In this document: positions 17,641 through 28,767 of the stretch, one piece after another
How the letters are laid out: every line of letters starts with the position of its first letter
Numbering within the stretch: the first letter of the stretch is position 1
NCBI RefSeq assembly: GCF_000300005.1
Contig: NC_018691.1
Coordinates: 496,001-560,000 of the forward strand
Length of the DNA: 64,000 nucleotides
Origin: Alloalcanivorax dieselolei B5
GTDB lineage: Bacteria; Pseudomonadota; Gammaproteobacteria; Pseudomonadales; Alcanivoracaceae
Direction: 5' to 3'
Made by a program: the position numbers and the translations under genes
The notes under the pieces: model-generated
What the model saw: only the letters and a program-made list of their open reading frames with translations
What the model was told of the DNA's origin: nothing
Databases searched by the model: none

Positions 17641-18007
17641 GGTGCGAATCTCCTCCACCGCCGCCGTGGGAAGAGCGCCGCAGCAGCACCTTCAACAACA
17701 GGGTCACCAGCACCAGAGCGATCAGAGTGCCGAATACCACCGATACCGCCAGAGCCAGGGCATTGTCCTGATAGCGATGCCATTGCAGCACGATGCCAAC
17801 GCCGAGAGGAAAGATCAGCAAGGTGATATGGCGAATCAGGGCACCGGCGGCCTCGGAGACTTTATCCATCCCCGGTGCGCCCAGCATTAGCGCGAACAGC
17901 AGCAGGATCATGCCCACCACCGGTGCCGGCAGTGGCAGGCCGGTGAGGTGGATCAGCACCTCGCCAAGAAATTGAAACAACAACAGAATCAGCAGGCCAT
18001 CAATCAT
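17633..18007 (-). CDS. lrgA: LrgA/CidA family holin-like membrane protein
   Basis: Small holin-like protein of 124 residues with four hydrophobic helices. LPLPAPVVGMILLLFAL (about 23-39) is the family hallmark. The ATG at 18007 has GGGAGAT upstream; a start 33 bases earlier in frame is less likely. The C-terminal tail is glycine/histidine-rich (SSHGGGGGDSHHG), unusual for the family and overlapping the start of the LrgB partner. Forms a two-gene operon with it. Confidence 0.88.
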   Translation of the reverse strand: MIDGLLILLLFQFLGEVLIHLTGLPLPAPVVGMILLLFALMLGAPGMDKVSEAAGALIRHITLLIFPLGVGIVLQWHRYQDNALALAVSVVFGTLIALVLVTLLLKVLLRRSSHGGGGGDSHHG

Positions 18008-18210
18008 CAGGATCTCCCGGAAGTCCCCAGCTCTGGACAAAGCCCGGAATCACGGCGCTGCGGACCTGGAGTGGTGAAACGGAGTATCAACGGGAATGGC
18101 CTGAACCAAGCCTGAAAGGCCCGCGTCGAGTGCCTCCCTGCAGCGTCGTGGCGCCTGGCCCGGAGGCATGAAGCCGGCGGCCAGCGAAAAGAGCCACCGG
18201 CGAGAACCGG

Positions 18211-18714
18211 TCAGGCGCGTAACGGACGGAACAATTGTACCAGGGCGAACAGCAACAGTCCGGCAAACACCACCAGCGACCAGCCGGGGATGCTCAGACC
18301 AAGAAAGGTCCAGCTGATTTCGGCGCACTCGCCGGAGCCGGACAGCACCTGCGCCAGGACGTCATGGAACGGAAACACGTCGAGCATGTAATCCAGACCG
18401 GGACCACAGCCGGGCACCTGATCCGGCGGCAGGCTTTGCAGCCACAGATGGCGGATGGCGATGCCGCCTCCCACCAGCGCGGCGAGAGCCGTGAGTACGG
18501 CATAGAGACGTACGCCGATGCCTCGCGGACCGTGCAGGAACGCCACCAGCAGAATGGCCATCACCGCGAACACGGCGACGCGCTGGAAGATACACAGCGG
18601 GCAGGGCTCCAGGCCATCCACGTGCTGCAAATACAGGGCGCTGGCCATGGCGATAACACAGGCCAGCAGGGCGAGCCCGTTAAGGGCCCGGGGCGAAGGC
18701 AGTTTGGACCACAT
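18211..18714 (-). CDS. dsbB: Disulfide bond formation protein B
   Basis: Inner-membrane quinone reductase that reoxidises periplasmic DsbA. 167 residues with four transmembrane helices. The first cysteine pair is C38/C41 (PCPLC), near the quinone site; the second periplasmic pair is C103 and C130 (PGCGPG and SGECAEI). The length and order are standard. No RBS of note. A nested inverted repeat lies between it and gshA. Confidence 0.95.
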   Translation of the reverse strand: MWSKLPSPRALNGLALLACVIAMASALYLQHVDGLEPCPLCIFQRVAVFAVMAILLVAFLHGPRGIGVRLYAVLTALAALVGGGIAIRHLWLQSLPPDQVPGCGPGLDYMLDVFPFHDVLAQVLSGSGECAEISWTFLGLSIPGWSLVVFAGLLLFALVQLFRPLRA

Positions 18715-18745
18715 CGATTTGATTCCTTTCCAGCCTGTTTATTGT

Positions 18746-18832
18746 TCACCCTCTCCCACTCTCCTAAGACATGCGGGTTGTGCTTTTAGCTCCCCTCTCC
18801 CTTGAGGGGAGAGGGGCTGGGGGAGAGGGTGA
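18746..18832. repeat. Nested inverted repeat (CCCTCTCCC type)
   Basis: An outer 12-bp stem (TCACCCTCTCCC at 18746-18757 with its complement at 18821-18832) encloses an inner 10-bp stem (CCCCTCTCCC at 18792-18801 with GGGAGAGGGG at 18807-18816). It lies between gshA and dsbB, both on the minus strand, and could act as a terminator or mRNA stabiliser. CCCTCTCCC hairpins are common dispersed repeats in related bacteria. Confidence 0.65.
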
Positions 18833-18906
18833 GATGGACATGATGGTATGGAGTGCGGGACGGACACAATGGTTCCCCGCGCTATTGCCGTCAGTCCTTG
18901 CAACCA

Positions 18907-20475
18907 TCAGTCCTTGAAATAGGTTTCCAGATAGCTTTCGAAATCCATGTCGTCCGCGGCTTCCCAGGCGGCCTGTTCGGTCAGGCTGTGCCGGGCCAGC
19001 GTGGCCAGTTGCGCCTCGCGGTCGGCATCCAGCGGCCGGGAACGGAAATGGTCTCTGTGGGCCAGAGCCTGGTTCATGGCGAACTGGAAGAAGGTCTGAT
19101 CGCGGCTTTCCAGCTTGTCCATGATCTGCCCGGATGGCGTGGCGTCCGGTTCTTCCACCTTCAAACGCTGACGTTTCAAGGCATCGCAATAGTTGTTACC
19201 GCCATGACAGCGGTCGAACAACTCGGCGATCGGCACCATCTGGTCCAGTTTTTCCAGCGCCCACTGTTTCAACGTCACGCTCTCGCCCCAGTTATTCAGG
19301 GCCACGGAGGTGTCCCGGCCGTTGTAGACCACCTGACGCAGGTTGTCCTTACTGGCGTTCAGATCGCAGCTTTCCAACTGCGGCGAGGTGCGCAACAGGC
19401 AATAGGTGGCGAACAGGTCGAGGAAGCGGATTTCCTGCTGGTTGATGCCCACCGGTTCGAACGGGTTGAGGTCCAGAGCACGGATCTCGATGTACTCGAC
19501 GCCACGCCGCTTGAGCGCCAGGGTGGGGCGCTCCCCTTTGTTGATGGTCCTTTTGGGCCGGATCGAGGAGTAGTACTCGTTTTCGATTTGCAGGATGTTG
19601 GCGTTCAGCTGTTGATAGTCGCCGTTGGCATCCAGTACGCCGATGGCGTCGTAGGCCGGTTCCGGTGTTTTGATGGCGTGGGTCAGCGTCTCCACGTATT
19701 CGTCGAGGTTGTTGTAGCTGATCGCCAGGGACGACTGGGCGTTGTTCTGGTAGCCGAGATCACTCATCCGCAGGCTGGTGGCGTGGGGACGGTAGAGGCT
19801 GTGGTCGAAGCGCTCCAGCAGGTGGTGTTCGCGGCCGGCCAGGAACGACGCGCACAATGCCGGCGAAGCGCCGAACAGATACACCAGCAGCCAGGAGTAA
19901 CGCTGGAAGTTGCGGGTCAGATCGAAGTAGCGCCGGGAGATGAAATCCTGCAGCGGCTCGTCACTGCCTTCCTGAGCCTGATGCAATTGCCAGAACGATT
20001 CCGGGAAGGAAAAGTTGTAGTGAATGCCGGCGATGGTCTGCATCTTGCGGCCGTAGCGGTGGCCCAGGCCGATCCGGTAGATATGCTTCATACGGCCCAC
20101 GTTGGAGCTGCCGTAGCGGGCCACCGGCACTTCGTTGTCCTCTTTCACCCGGCAGGGCATGGAATTGACCCACAGCAACTCGTCACCGATGTGGCGGTAG
20201 GTGTAGCGGTGCAGTTGATCGAGGAATTCCAGCGGGCTGTGCAGATCGCTGCTGGCGGGGGTGATGAACTCCAGCAGCGCTTCGGAATAGTCCGTGGTGA
20301 TGTAAGGGTGAGTCAGAGCCGAGCCGAGAGCCTCGGGGTGGTCGGTTTGCGCCAGGTTGCCATCGGTGCTGATGCGCAGGCTTTCTTTTTCGATGCCCCG
20401 GCGAATTCCCACCAGGGTGCTGGCGGCGTCGGAGTCCAGGAGGGCCTGAATGCGTTGACTGAGCAGGTCGGTCAT
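18907..20475 (-). CDS. gshA: Glutamate-cysteine ligase
   Basis: First step of glutathione synthesis: ATP-dependent joining of L-glutamate and L-cysteine. 522 residues, the proteobacterial type 1 length. Recognisable segments are GIRRGIEKESLRI (23-35), TDYSEALLEFITP (61-73), YGRKMQTIAGIHYNFSFP and IEIRALDLNPF near the middle (metal and glutamate site). Downstream dsbB also concerns thiol balance, but the 190-base gap with repeats makes a common transcript uncertain. Confidence 0.96.
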   Translation of the reverse strand: MTDLLSQRIQALLDSDAASTLVGIRRGIEKESLRISTDGNLAQTDHPEALGSALTHPYITTDYSEALLEFITPASSDLHSPLEFLDQLHRYTYRHIGDELLWVNSMPCRVKEDNEVPVARYGSSNVGRMKHIYRIGLGHRYGRKMQTIAGIHYNFSFPESFWQLHQAQEGSDEPLQDFISRRYFDLTRNFQRYSWLLVYLFGASPALCASFLAGREHHLLERFDHSLYRPHATSLRMSDLGYQNNAQSSLAISYNNLDEYVETLTHAIKTPEPAYDAIGVLDANGDYQQLNANILQIENEYYSSIRPKRTINKGERPTLALKRRGVEYIEIRALDLNPFEPVGINQQEIRFLDLFATYCLLRTSPQLESCDLNASKDNLRQVVYNGRDTSVALNNWGESVTLKQWALEKLDQMVPIAELFDRCHGGNNYCDALKRQRLKVEEPDATPSGQIMDKLESRDQTFFQFAMNQALAHRDHFRSRPLDADREAQLATLARHSLTEQAAWEAADDMDFESYLETYFKD

Positions 20476-20543
20476 GGGGCTGTCCCATTCTTGGGGCGGT
20501 GATCGGGGCGGTGTCGGTCCGCCGCCCGTGTTGATGATCCGTT

Positions 20544-20563
20544 ACCGGCGGCGCGCCGCCGGT
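20544..20563. terminator. Perfect 20-bp GC palindrome between tex and gshA
   Basis: A 20-base self-complementary stretch made of ACCGGCGGCG and its complement, 40 bases after the tex stop codon. It may end or stabilise the tex mRNA; there is no U-tract. Confidence 0.4.
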
Positions 20564-20601
20564 TTGGCCGGTACGCCGTCCGCGGGCTGCTTGGCGGAAG
20601 G

Positions 20602-22938
<2,337 letters not shown>

Positions 22939-23076
22939 GGGTATTCCTGGATTGCACGCTGATCCGCATCACGCCGGCGTTTCCGGCACGTATATAAGAA
23001 ACGACCGGAATCATAGGGAATGACTCCGGCCGTTCATAGATTGACTTGCCAGGATGGCTGTGGTTATCGCCGCGAA

Positions 23077-23439
23077 TCAGCGCAGAACCCGGTCGATTTC
23101 CGCCAGTAGCTCCGCTTCCCTGGGGGGCTTGACGATGTAGCCGGAGGCGCCCTGGCGCTCGCCCCAGACTTTGTCGGTCTCCTGATCCTTGGTGGTCACC
23201 AGGATCACCGGAATGCCTCCCAGCTCCGCGTCCCGGGTGATCTTGCGGGTGGCCTGGAAGCCATTCAGTTCCGGCATCACCACGTCCATCAGAATCAGGT
23301 CCGGGCGTTCGCTGCGCGCCCGTTCGATGCCCTCCACGCCGTTCACCGCGGTGATCACCTGATGCCCCTGCCCCTCAACGATCTTCGCCAGATTGGTGAG
23401 CTGGGTGGGTGAATCGTCCACCACCAGTATCTTGGCCAT
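23077..23439 (-). CDS. pilH: Single-domain response regulator, PilH-like
   Basis: CheY-like receiver with no output domain, 120 residues. Phosphoacceptor D52 (LMDVVMP), acidic pair D8/D9, threonine and lysine in VTTKDQETDKVWG and KPP near the end. NGFQATRKITRDAE and TTKDQETDKVWGERQGA are strongly reminiscent of PilH of the type IV pilus (Chp) chemosensory system, which controls retraction ATPases. No pilG/pilI/pilJ/chpA genes are near, so it is an isolated paralog or relocated gene. The ATG at 23439 starts MAKILVVDD. Confidence 0.85.
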   Translation of the reverse strand: MAKILVVDDSPTQLTNLAKIVEGQGHQVITAVNGVEGIERARSERPDLILMDVVMPELNGFQATRKITRDAELGGIPVILVTTKDQETDKVWGERQGASGYIVKPPREAELLAEIDRVLR

Positions 23440-23671
23440 GCGTGTTATCCCCCCTGAAAACGGCATTTTGACAAAATGATAGCAGCCCGTCCGGCAAAGG
23501 TAAGCTGATGAAAAACGTCAGCCGGGTGCCGTTTCCGGTCAGGCCGGAGGTCGGCCAGGTACCGACAGTAATCTTTATATACAATCTTAATCATCGTAAA
23601 ACTTGCCCGCCGTCACAGTGACGGGTATGAGACGGGGGCATCTGGCAGTTAAAAACGATTCGGGAAGCCTC

Positions 23672-24382
<711 letters not shown>

Positions 24383-24389
24383 AATAATT

Positions 24390-24436
24390 CGCTTGCAGCG
24401 GCCCGCCGCCCGGACCAAGCGCCTGCGGCGGCTTCG
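24390..24436. repeat. Partial REP-like half element between ompR and envZ
   Basis: A 30-base stretch from 24390 to 24419 (starting CGCTTGCAGCGGCC) is identical to 35290-35319. It continues as CGCCTGCGGCGGCTTCG. Only one half of the REP palindrome is present. It sits inside the ompR-envZ operon. Confidence 0.7.
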
Positions 24437-24483
24437 TGGCCCTTCGTGAACACCGCCCTGGCAGCGCGCTGGAATGAGACCCT

Positions 24484-25803
24484 ATGCCCAAACTTTATCC
24501 CCGCACCGCCTTTTTCCGCGCTGCCCTGATCGTCGGGCTGGTGATCGGCCTGAGCCAGGCGATCACCCTGTGGTTTTTCGCCCGTAACGCCTATCTTCCA
24601 GGTATCCGCGAGTACGCCCGGCTCACCGCCTTGCAAGCGGAACTGATCTTCGAGGAGGGCGCCGACGGCGACGTTCTGGAGTGGCGTCTGGGCGCCACCA
24701 CCGGTATTGGCGTGGGGACGCCGCCGAGCTTGCGCGAACCGGACAGCCTGTTGCTGACGCGGCCGGTGGTGAACCAGTTCGGCGATGAATTGGCGGAGCT
24801 GCTGGACGAGCCGGTGACGGTCCGTCTGGAGGACGCCCGCCAGCCGGTGCTGTGGGTCAGCGCGCCGTCGTTCGAGGGCACCTGGCTGCGCGTGCCGATG
24901 GTGTTCTTCCGCGACTATGATCGTTACCTGCTGCTGGGCTGGGGTGTCACCGTACCGCTGTTGGCGGTGATCGGTGGCTTGCTGATCGCCCGCAGCCTGA
25001 ACCGGCCGCTGCGCCGGCTGGCTCGGGTCGCGCTTAAAGTCGGCCGGGGGGAAGCGGTGCCGGTGCTGGACGACACCATCGGTCCCACCGAGATCCAGGC
25101 GGTGAACCGCGCCTTCAATCGCATGACCCGGGATCTGCAACAGGCGCAGCGGGACCGGGCGCTGCTGCTGGCGGGGGTATCCCACGATTTGCGCACGCCG
25201 CTGACCCGGCTGCGCCTGTCCGCTGAGTTTCTCGACGACGAGGAGCTGTCTCAGGGCATCATCGCCGACATCGAGGACATGGACGCGATCCTCGAGCAGT
25301 TCATTGCCTTCATTCGCGATGGCGCCGATGAGCAGCCTTCCTACGAAAGCCTTAACGCGCTGATCGAGGAAGTGTGCGGCAAATACCCGGCGGAGCAGCT
25401 CCGCGTCACTCTGGCGGAGGTGCCGCGCCTGATGCTCAAGCGGCTCACCGCCAAGCGCATGCTCACCAATCTGATCACCAACGCGCTCAAATACGGCGCC
25501 GCGCCGGTGGAGATCCACACCATGGTGGATGATAACGCGGTGTTGCTGATTGTCCGCGACCACGGGCGCGGCGTGCGCGAGGAGGACATTCCCATGCTGT
25601 TGCAGCCGTTCTCCCGTGGCGAGAAGGCGCGCACGCTCAGCGGCAGCGGCCTGGGCCTGGCCATCGTCAAGCGTATCGTCGACATGCACCACGGCCAGAT
25701 GGCGCTGGACAACCACCCGGAAGGTGGCCTGCAGGTGCGTATCCGCTTCCCGGTCACCGGCCAACTGGTGCAGCCGGAGACCCTCTCCGCCGGGGTGCGC
25801 TAG
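24484..25803 (+). CDS. envZ: Osmosensor histidine kinase EnvZ
   Basis: Inner-membrane sensor kinase phosphorylating OmpR. 439 residues: TM1 about 11-33, periplasmic domain about 35-147, TM2 about 148-169, HAMP about 170-222, DHp with H234 (AGVSHDLRTPLTRLRLSAEF), and HATPase with N-box (TNLITNALKYG, ~328-338), G1 (DHGRGV) and G2 (GSGLGLAIV). All catalytic residues are present. Its last codon overlaps the convergent MFS gene: the TAG stops of the two genes share a palindromic CTAG. Confidence 0.95.
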   Translation: MPKLYPRTAFFRAALIVGLVIGLSQAITLWFFARNAYLPGIREYARLTALQAELIFEEGADGDVLEWRLGATTGIGVGTPPSLREPDSLLLTRPVVNQFGDELAELLDEPVTVRLEDARQPVLWVSAPSFEGTWLRVPMVFFRDYDRYLLLGWGVTVPLLAVIGGLLIARSLNRPLRRLARVALKVGRGEAVPVLDDTIGPTEIQAVNRAFNRMTRDLQQAQRDRALLLAGVSHDLRTPLTRLRLSAEFLDDEELSQGIIADIEDMDAILEQFIAFIRDGADEQPSYESLNALIEEVCGKYPAEQLRVTLAEVPRLMLKRLTAKRMLTNLITNALKYGAAPVEIHTMVDDNAVLLIVRDHGRGVREEDIPMLLQPFSRGEKARTLSGSGLGLAIVKRIVDMHHGQMALDNHPEGGLQVRIRFPVTGQLVQPETLSAGVR

Positions 25804-26984
25804 GCGCCACGTTTCTCCACCGCGCGGCCGGCGAAGAACACCAGCAGGCCGCCCAGGGCCAGAGCGGTGCCCACCAGGCCGGTGGTGGACCAGGGCAGGT
25901 CGCCGCGGGTTGCGACGCCGGCCAGCCAGGCGCCGAGGGCGTTGGCCAGGTTGAAGGCGGCATGGTTGAGGGAAGCGGCCATGGTCTGGCCGTCGCCGGC
26001 CACATCCATCAGCCGCGTCTGCAGCGCCGGACCGAGCGCCATGCTGGTGCCCACCAGACCCACGAACAGCAGTCCCCACCACATGGAATTGGCGGCAACG
26101 AAGAACAGTCCCTGGATCACCGCGCACCAGATCAGAATGCCGGGGATGGATTTCATCAGATTGCCGTCGGCGGCGCGGGCGCCGGCCAGGGTGCCGAGGA
26201 TGGTGCCGATACCGAAGATGGCCAGCACCAGCGGGCCCAGGGATTCGTCCATGCCGGCCTGCTCGGTGAGCGTGGGCATCACATAGCTGAACACCGCGAA
26301 CATGCCGCCGAAGCCGATGCTGGCGATGCCCAGGGTGAACAACACCCGGTGTTTGAGCAGCGCGGACAATTCACGCAGCGGGCTGGCGTGGGGATCCACC
26401 GGTTGCACCGGCACGAAAATCCGCACCATCAGCGCGGTGAGCAGCGCGATGGCGCCGACCCCGGCGAACGCCACCGGCCAGCCGAACTGATTGCCGGCCC
26501 AGGTGCCCAGAGGGGCGCCCAACAGGATCGCCACGGTAAGGCCGGTCATCACCCGGGCCACCGCTCTGGCCCGTTGATGAAACGGCACCGCCGAGGCGGC
26601 GACCAGGGCGGCGACGCCGAAGTAGGCGCCGTGAGGCAAACCGGCGATGAACCTTAGCGCCACGAAGGACCAGAAACCGGGGGCCAACGCGCTGGCCAGA
26701 TTGCCCAGCGCGAACACCAGCATCAGTATGATCAACAAGGCACGGCGCGGCACCCGGGCCGCCAGGGTGGAGATGATGGGCGCGCCCACCACCACGCCCA
26801 TGGCGTAGCTGCTGATGGCGTAGCCCACGTCTTGCGGGTCCACCTGCAGATCCAGGGCGACCCGGTTGAGCAGGCCCATGATCACGAATTCCCCGGTGCC
26901 GATACCGAAGCCACCCAGCGCCAGCGCCAGTTCGGCGATGCGCGGGTGTCTGGCCATGGCGGCCTTGGGTTGCTGGACGGACAT
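25800..26984 (-). CDS. MFS transporter, DHA1 family (YdhP/AraJ-like)
   Basis: Proton-driven exporter of the drug:H+ antiporter type. The ATG at 26984 (MSVQQPK) has GAGGAG upstream and gives 394 residues with 12 predicted helices. The first helix GGFGIGTGEFVIMGLL (about 24-39) and loop 2-3 are typical of the AraJ/YdhP/SotB group. A Rho-independent terminator lies between the presumed promoter and the ribosome-binding site (27007-27037), pointing to control by attenuation. Substrate unknown. Confidence 0.9.
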   Translation of the reverse strand: MSVQQPKAAMARHPRIAELALALGGFGIGTGEFVIMGLLNRVALDLQVDPQDVGYAISSYAMGVVVGAPIISTLAARVPRRALLIILMLVFALGNLASALAPGFWSFVALRFIAGLPHGAYFGVAALVAASAVPFHQRARAVARVMTGLTVAILLGAPLGTWAGNQFGWPVAFAGVGAIALLTALMVRIFVPVQPVDPHASPLRELSALLKHRVLFTLGIASIGFGGMFAVFSYVMPTLTEQAGMDESLGPLVLAIFGIGTILGTLAGARAADGNLMKSIPGILIWCAVIQGLFFVAANSMWWGLLFVGLVGTSMALGPALQTRLMDVAGDGQTMAASLNHAAFNLANALGAWLAGVATRGDLPWSTTGLVGTALALGGLLVFFAGRAVEKRGA

Positions 26985-27006
26985 GCGCGCTCCTCGCTGC
27001 CGCGGC

Positions 27007-27037
27007 AAATAAAAAGCCGCCGAGAGAAATCGGCGGC
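27007..27037 (-). terminator. Intrinsic terminator in the 5' leader of the MFS gene
   Basis: On the minus strand GCCGCCGA and TCGGCGGC form a perfect 8-bp stem with a 6-base loop (27016-27037), followed directly by TTTTTATTT (27007-27015). It ends 22 bases before the MFS start codon. No upstream gene on this strand needs a terminator here, because the neighbour is divergent. It is therefore likely a leader attenuator. Confidence 0.75.
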
Positions 27038-27188
27038 CAGGAATGAGGTATGGGAAGACGTCTATTTTGACAGATTGGTTCCTAAACAGAAGAAAAGATT
27101 TTGTTTATGGTCATAATGAGTAAATCCAATGCGCTAACCGGATGGTTCCGATAGGGGCCGAGTTGATAAAAGGAGCAAAGCACCCGCC

Positions 27189-27674
27189 ATGGAAGCGAAT
27201 TACACCATCACCGAGGATGATTATGTCCGCGCCACGAAACTGTTCACCCGCCTGACGCCTAAATCGATGGCGGTTTTCGGGCTGGTCGTGGCGGTACTGG
27301 TCGTGCTGATGTTATTCGGCTCACCGGTGGTACGGGGGGCGGCGATGGGTGGCCTGATCGGCGGCGGCGTGATGTTCTTGCTGGGGCGTTTCGTCATCAA
27401 CCCGCTCTTGTGCCGGCGCCATTATCGAAGCTACAAAGCGATTCAGGAGCCCACCACGATGACCCTGATGGACGACGGGATCCGCTTCGAGGCGGAGAGT
27501 GGCACCGCCATGGTGAGCTGGGACAAGATACTCAAGTGGCGCCACAACGACCGCTATATTCTCATCTATCCAATGCCGCGCCTGTACTACATCGTGCCCA
27601 AGGCGGCCGGGCCCGGATTCGACCCGGCGCTTCTGATCAAGGCGTTGAGTGCCCGTGTTGGCAGCGCGCGCTGA
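27189..27674 (+). CDS. Membrane protein with YcxB-like C-terminal domain
   Basis: 161 residues. Two hydrophobic helices (about 26-44 and 48-72) are followed by a cytoplasmic beta-rich region (MTLMDDGIRFEAESGTAMVSWDKILKWRHNDRYILIY in two parts from about 91) typical of YcxB-like proteins. Function unknown; such domains resemble PH-like folds. An AAGGAG is 13 bases before the ATG, a slightly long spacing. Divergent from the MFS gene and convergent with the PiT-like gene. Confidence 0.75.
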   Translation: MEANYTITEDDYVRATKLFTRLTPKSMAVFGLVVAVLVVLMLFGSPVVRGAAMGGLIGGGVMFLLGRFVINPLLCRRHYRSYKAIQEPTTMTLMDDGIRFEAESGTAMVSWDKILKWRHNDRYILIYPMPRLYYIVPKAAGPGFDPALLIKALSARVGSAR

Positions 27675-27691
27675 ATCTCGAAGGCTCTACT

Positions 27692-28651
27692 CTAGCCGCC
27701 GAGTAAGGTGAACAGCACAGGCAAACCGAACGCCAATAGCAGACTGATTGCCAACCCCAGCATCGCTTTCATGGCATCCGACATCACCACGCGTGCGGTT
27801 TCCCGCGTCGAGGGGGTGAACATATGCATGGAAATGGCGAACTCCCGACCCGCCAGCAACCCCAGGAACACCCAGGTGGTGGACATGGGGATACTGCTCA
27901 TCTCCTTGAACACAAACAGAATGATGGCGTAGATGAAATCGATGATGGTGGCCGCGCGGATGTCCACGGTACCGGTCTTGGTGGTGACGATGCGCTGGAT
28001 GGTGCCGCCAGCGGTCTTGAAGATCCAGGCATGCAGGACCAGCAGCACCACCAGTGACAGGAAAAACTGCAGACCGTCCAGCTCCCGGGGCAGGTAGGCA
28101 TAGATGTTGGCCAGATCCTGAATCAACCATTGGCTCCACAGGAAGCCGGTGGAGGCCCACTGCAATGCGACCCAATAGGAAGGCACCGGCTTGCCGTAGG
28201 TGCGGTCGAAATACTCGGTCAGATGCCGGATCACGAACCGGTAGGTGAACAACGCGACGATGAATGCCACGGCGTAACCGAGCCCTGATTTGCTCAGCAT
28301 CGATTGCACGTTGCCGGCGGCGAATACCGACAACACCAGGAAGGTCGTGCTCACCGGTATGCCGTAACGGGTAAGAATCAGGATCGCCAGCGGCGGGATC
28401 ACATAAAGCCAGGTGATGCCCTGTTCGGGCATGGGGAACTTCGCCAGACGGCCATAGGCCGGATCGCCGCCGTGGCTGAACCAGCCATACAGCAGCACGA
28501 TCACCAGAATGGTACTGGCGAAGGCCCACAGCAGCCACCAGGGGCGATGATGGTTGGAGGAAATGAACGTGCCCAGGGTTTGGATGGCGTCGTTGGCGAC
28601 AATGGAATACGCCGCCAGTAAGAAGCCCGCCACCATCAGAATATCGCCCAT
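27692..28651 (-). CDS. PiT-like phosphate/sulfate permease-related membrane protein
   Basis: 319 residues, about eight hydrophobic helices. An N-terminal SIVANDAIQTLGTFISSN (16-33) and a C-terminal FKEMSSIPMSTTWVFLG segment resemble the duplicated PiT signature, in which an asparagine-aspartate pair binds phosphate. The ND pair is kept only in the first half. Family transporters move inorganic phosphate or sulfate with a cation. Monocistronic: neighbours on both sides run in the opposite direction. Assignment is by signature resemblance, so specificity is open. Confidence 0.7.
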   Translation of the reverse strand: MGDILMVAGFLLAAYSIVANDAIQTLGTFISSNHHRPWWLLWAFASTILVIVLLYGWFSHGGDPAYGRLAKFPMPEQGITWLYVIPPLAILILTRYGIPVSTTFLVLSVFAAGNVQSMLSKSGLGYAVAFIVALFTYRFVIRHLTEYFDRTYGKPVPSYWVALQWASTGFLWSQWLIQDLANIYAYLPRELDGLQFFLSLVVLLVLHAWIFKTAGGTIQRIVTTKTGTVDIRAATIIDFIYAIILFVFKEMSSIPMSTTWVFLGLLAGREFAISMHMFTPSTRETARVVMSDAMKAMLGLAISLLLAFGLPVLFTLLGG

Positions 28652-28767
28652 ACTCTCGTTCCTTATGAATAGGGTTTGCCGACCAGCCTGTTCCCGATTG
28701 TTTACGACTCTATGACGTGGCGGTAAAAACGTTATGCTGGAGCCAGTCCGTGATCAGGAGAACAACG

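Noticed and set aside
27687-28538. Alternative minus-strand frame overlapping the PiT-like gene
   Set aside because: The translation lacks membrane helices and is rich in Arg/His; the overlapping 319-residue frame is clearly a membrane protein.
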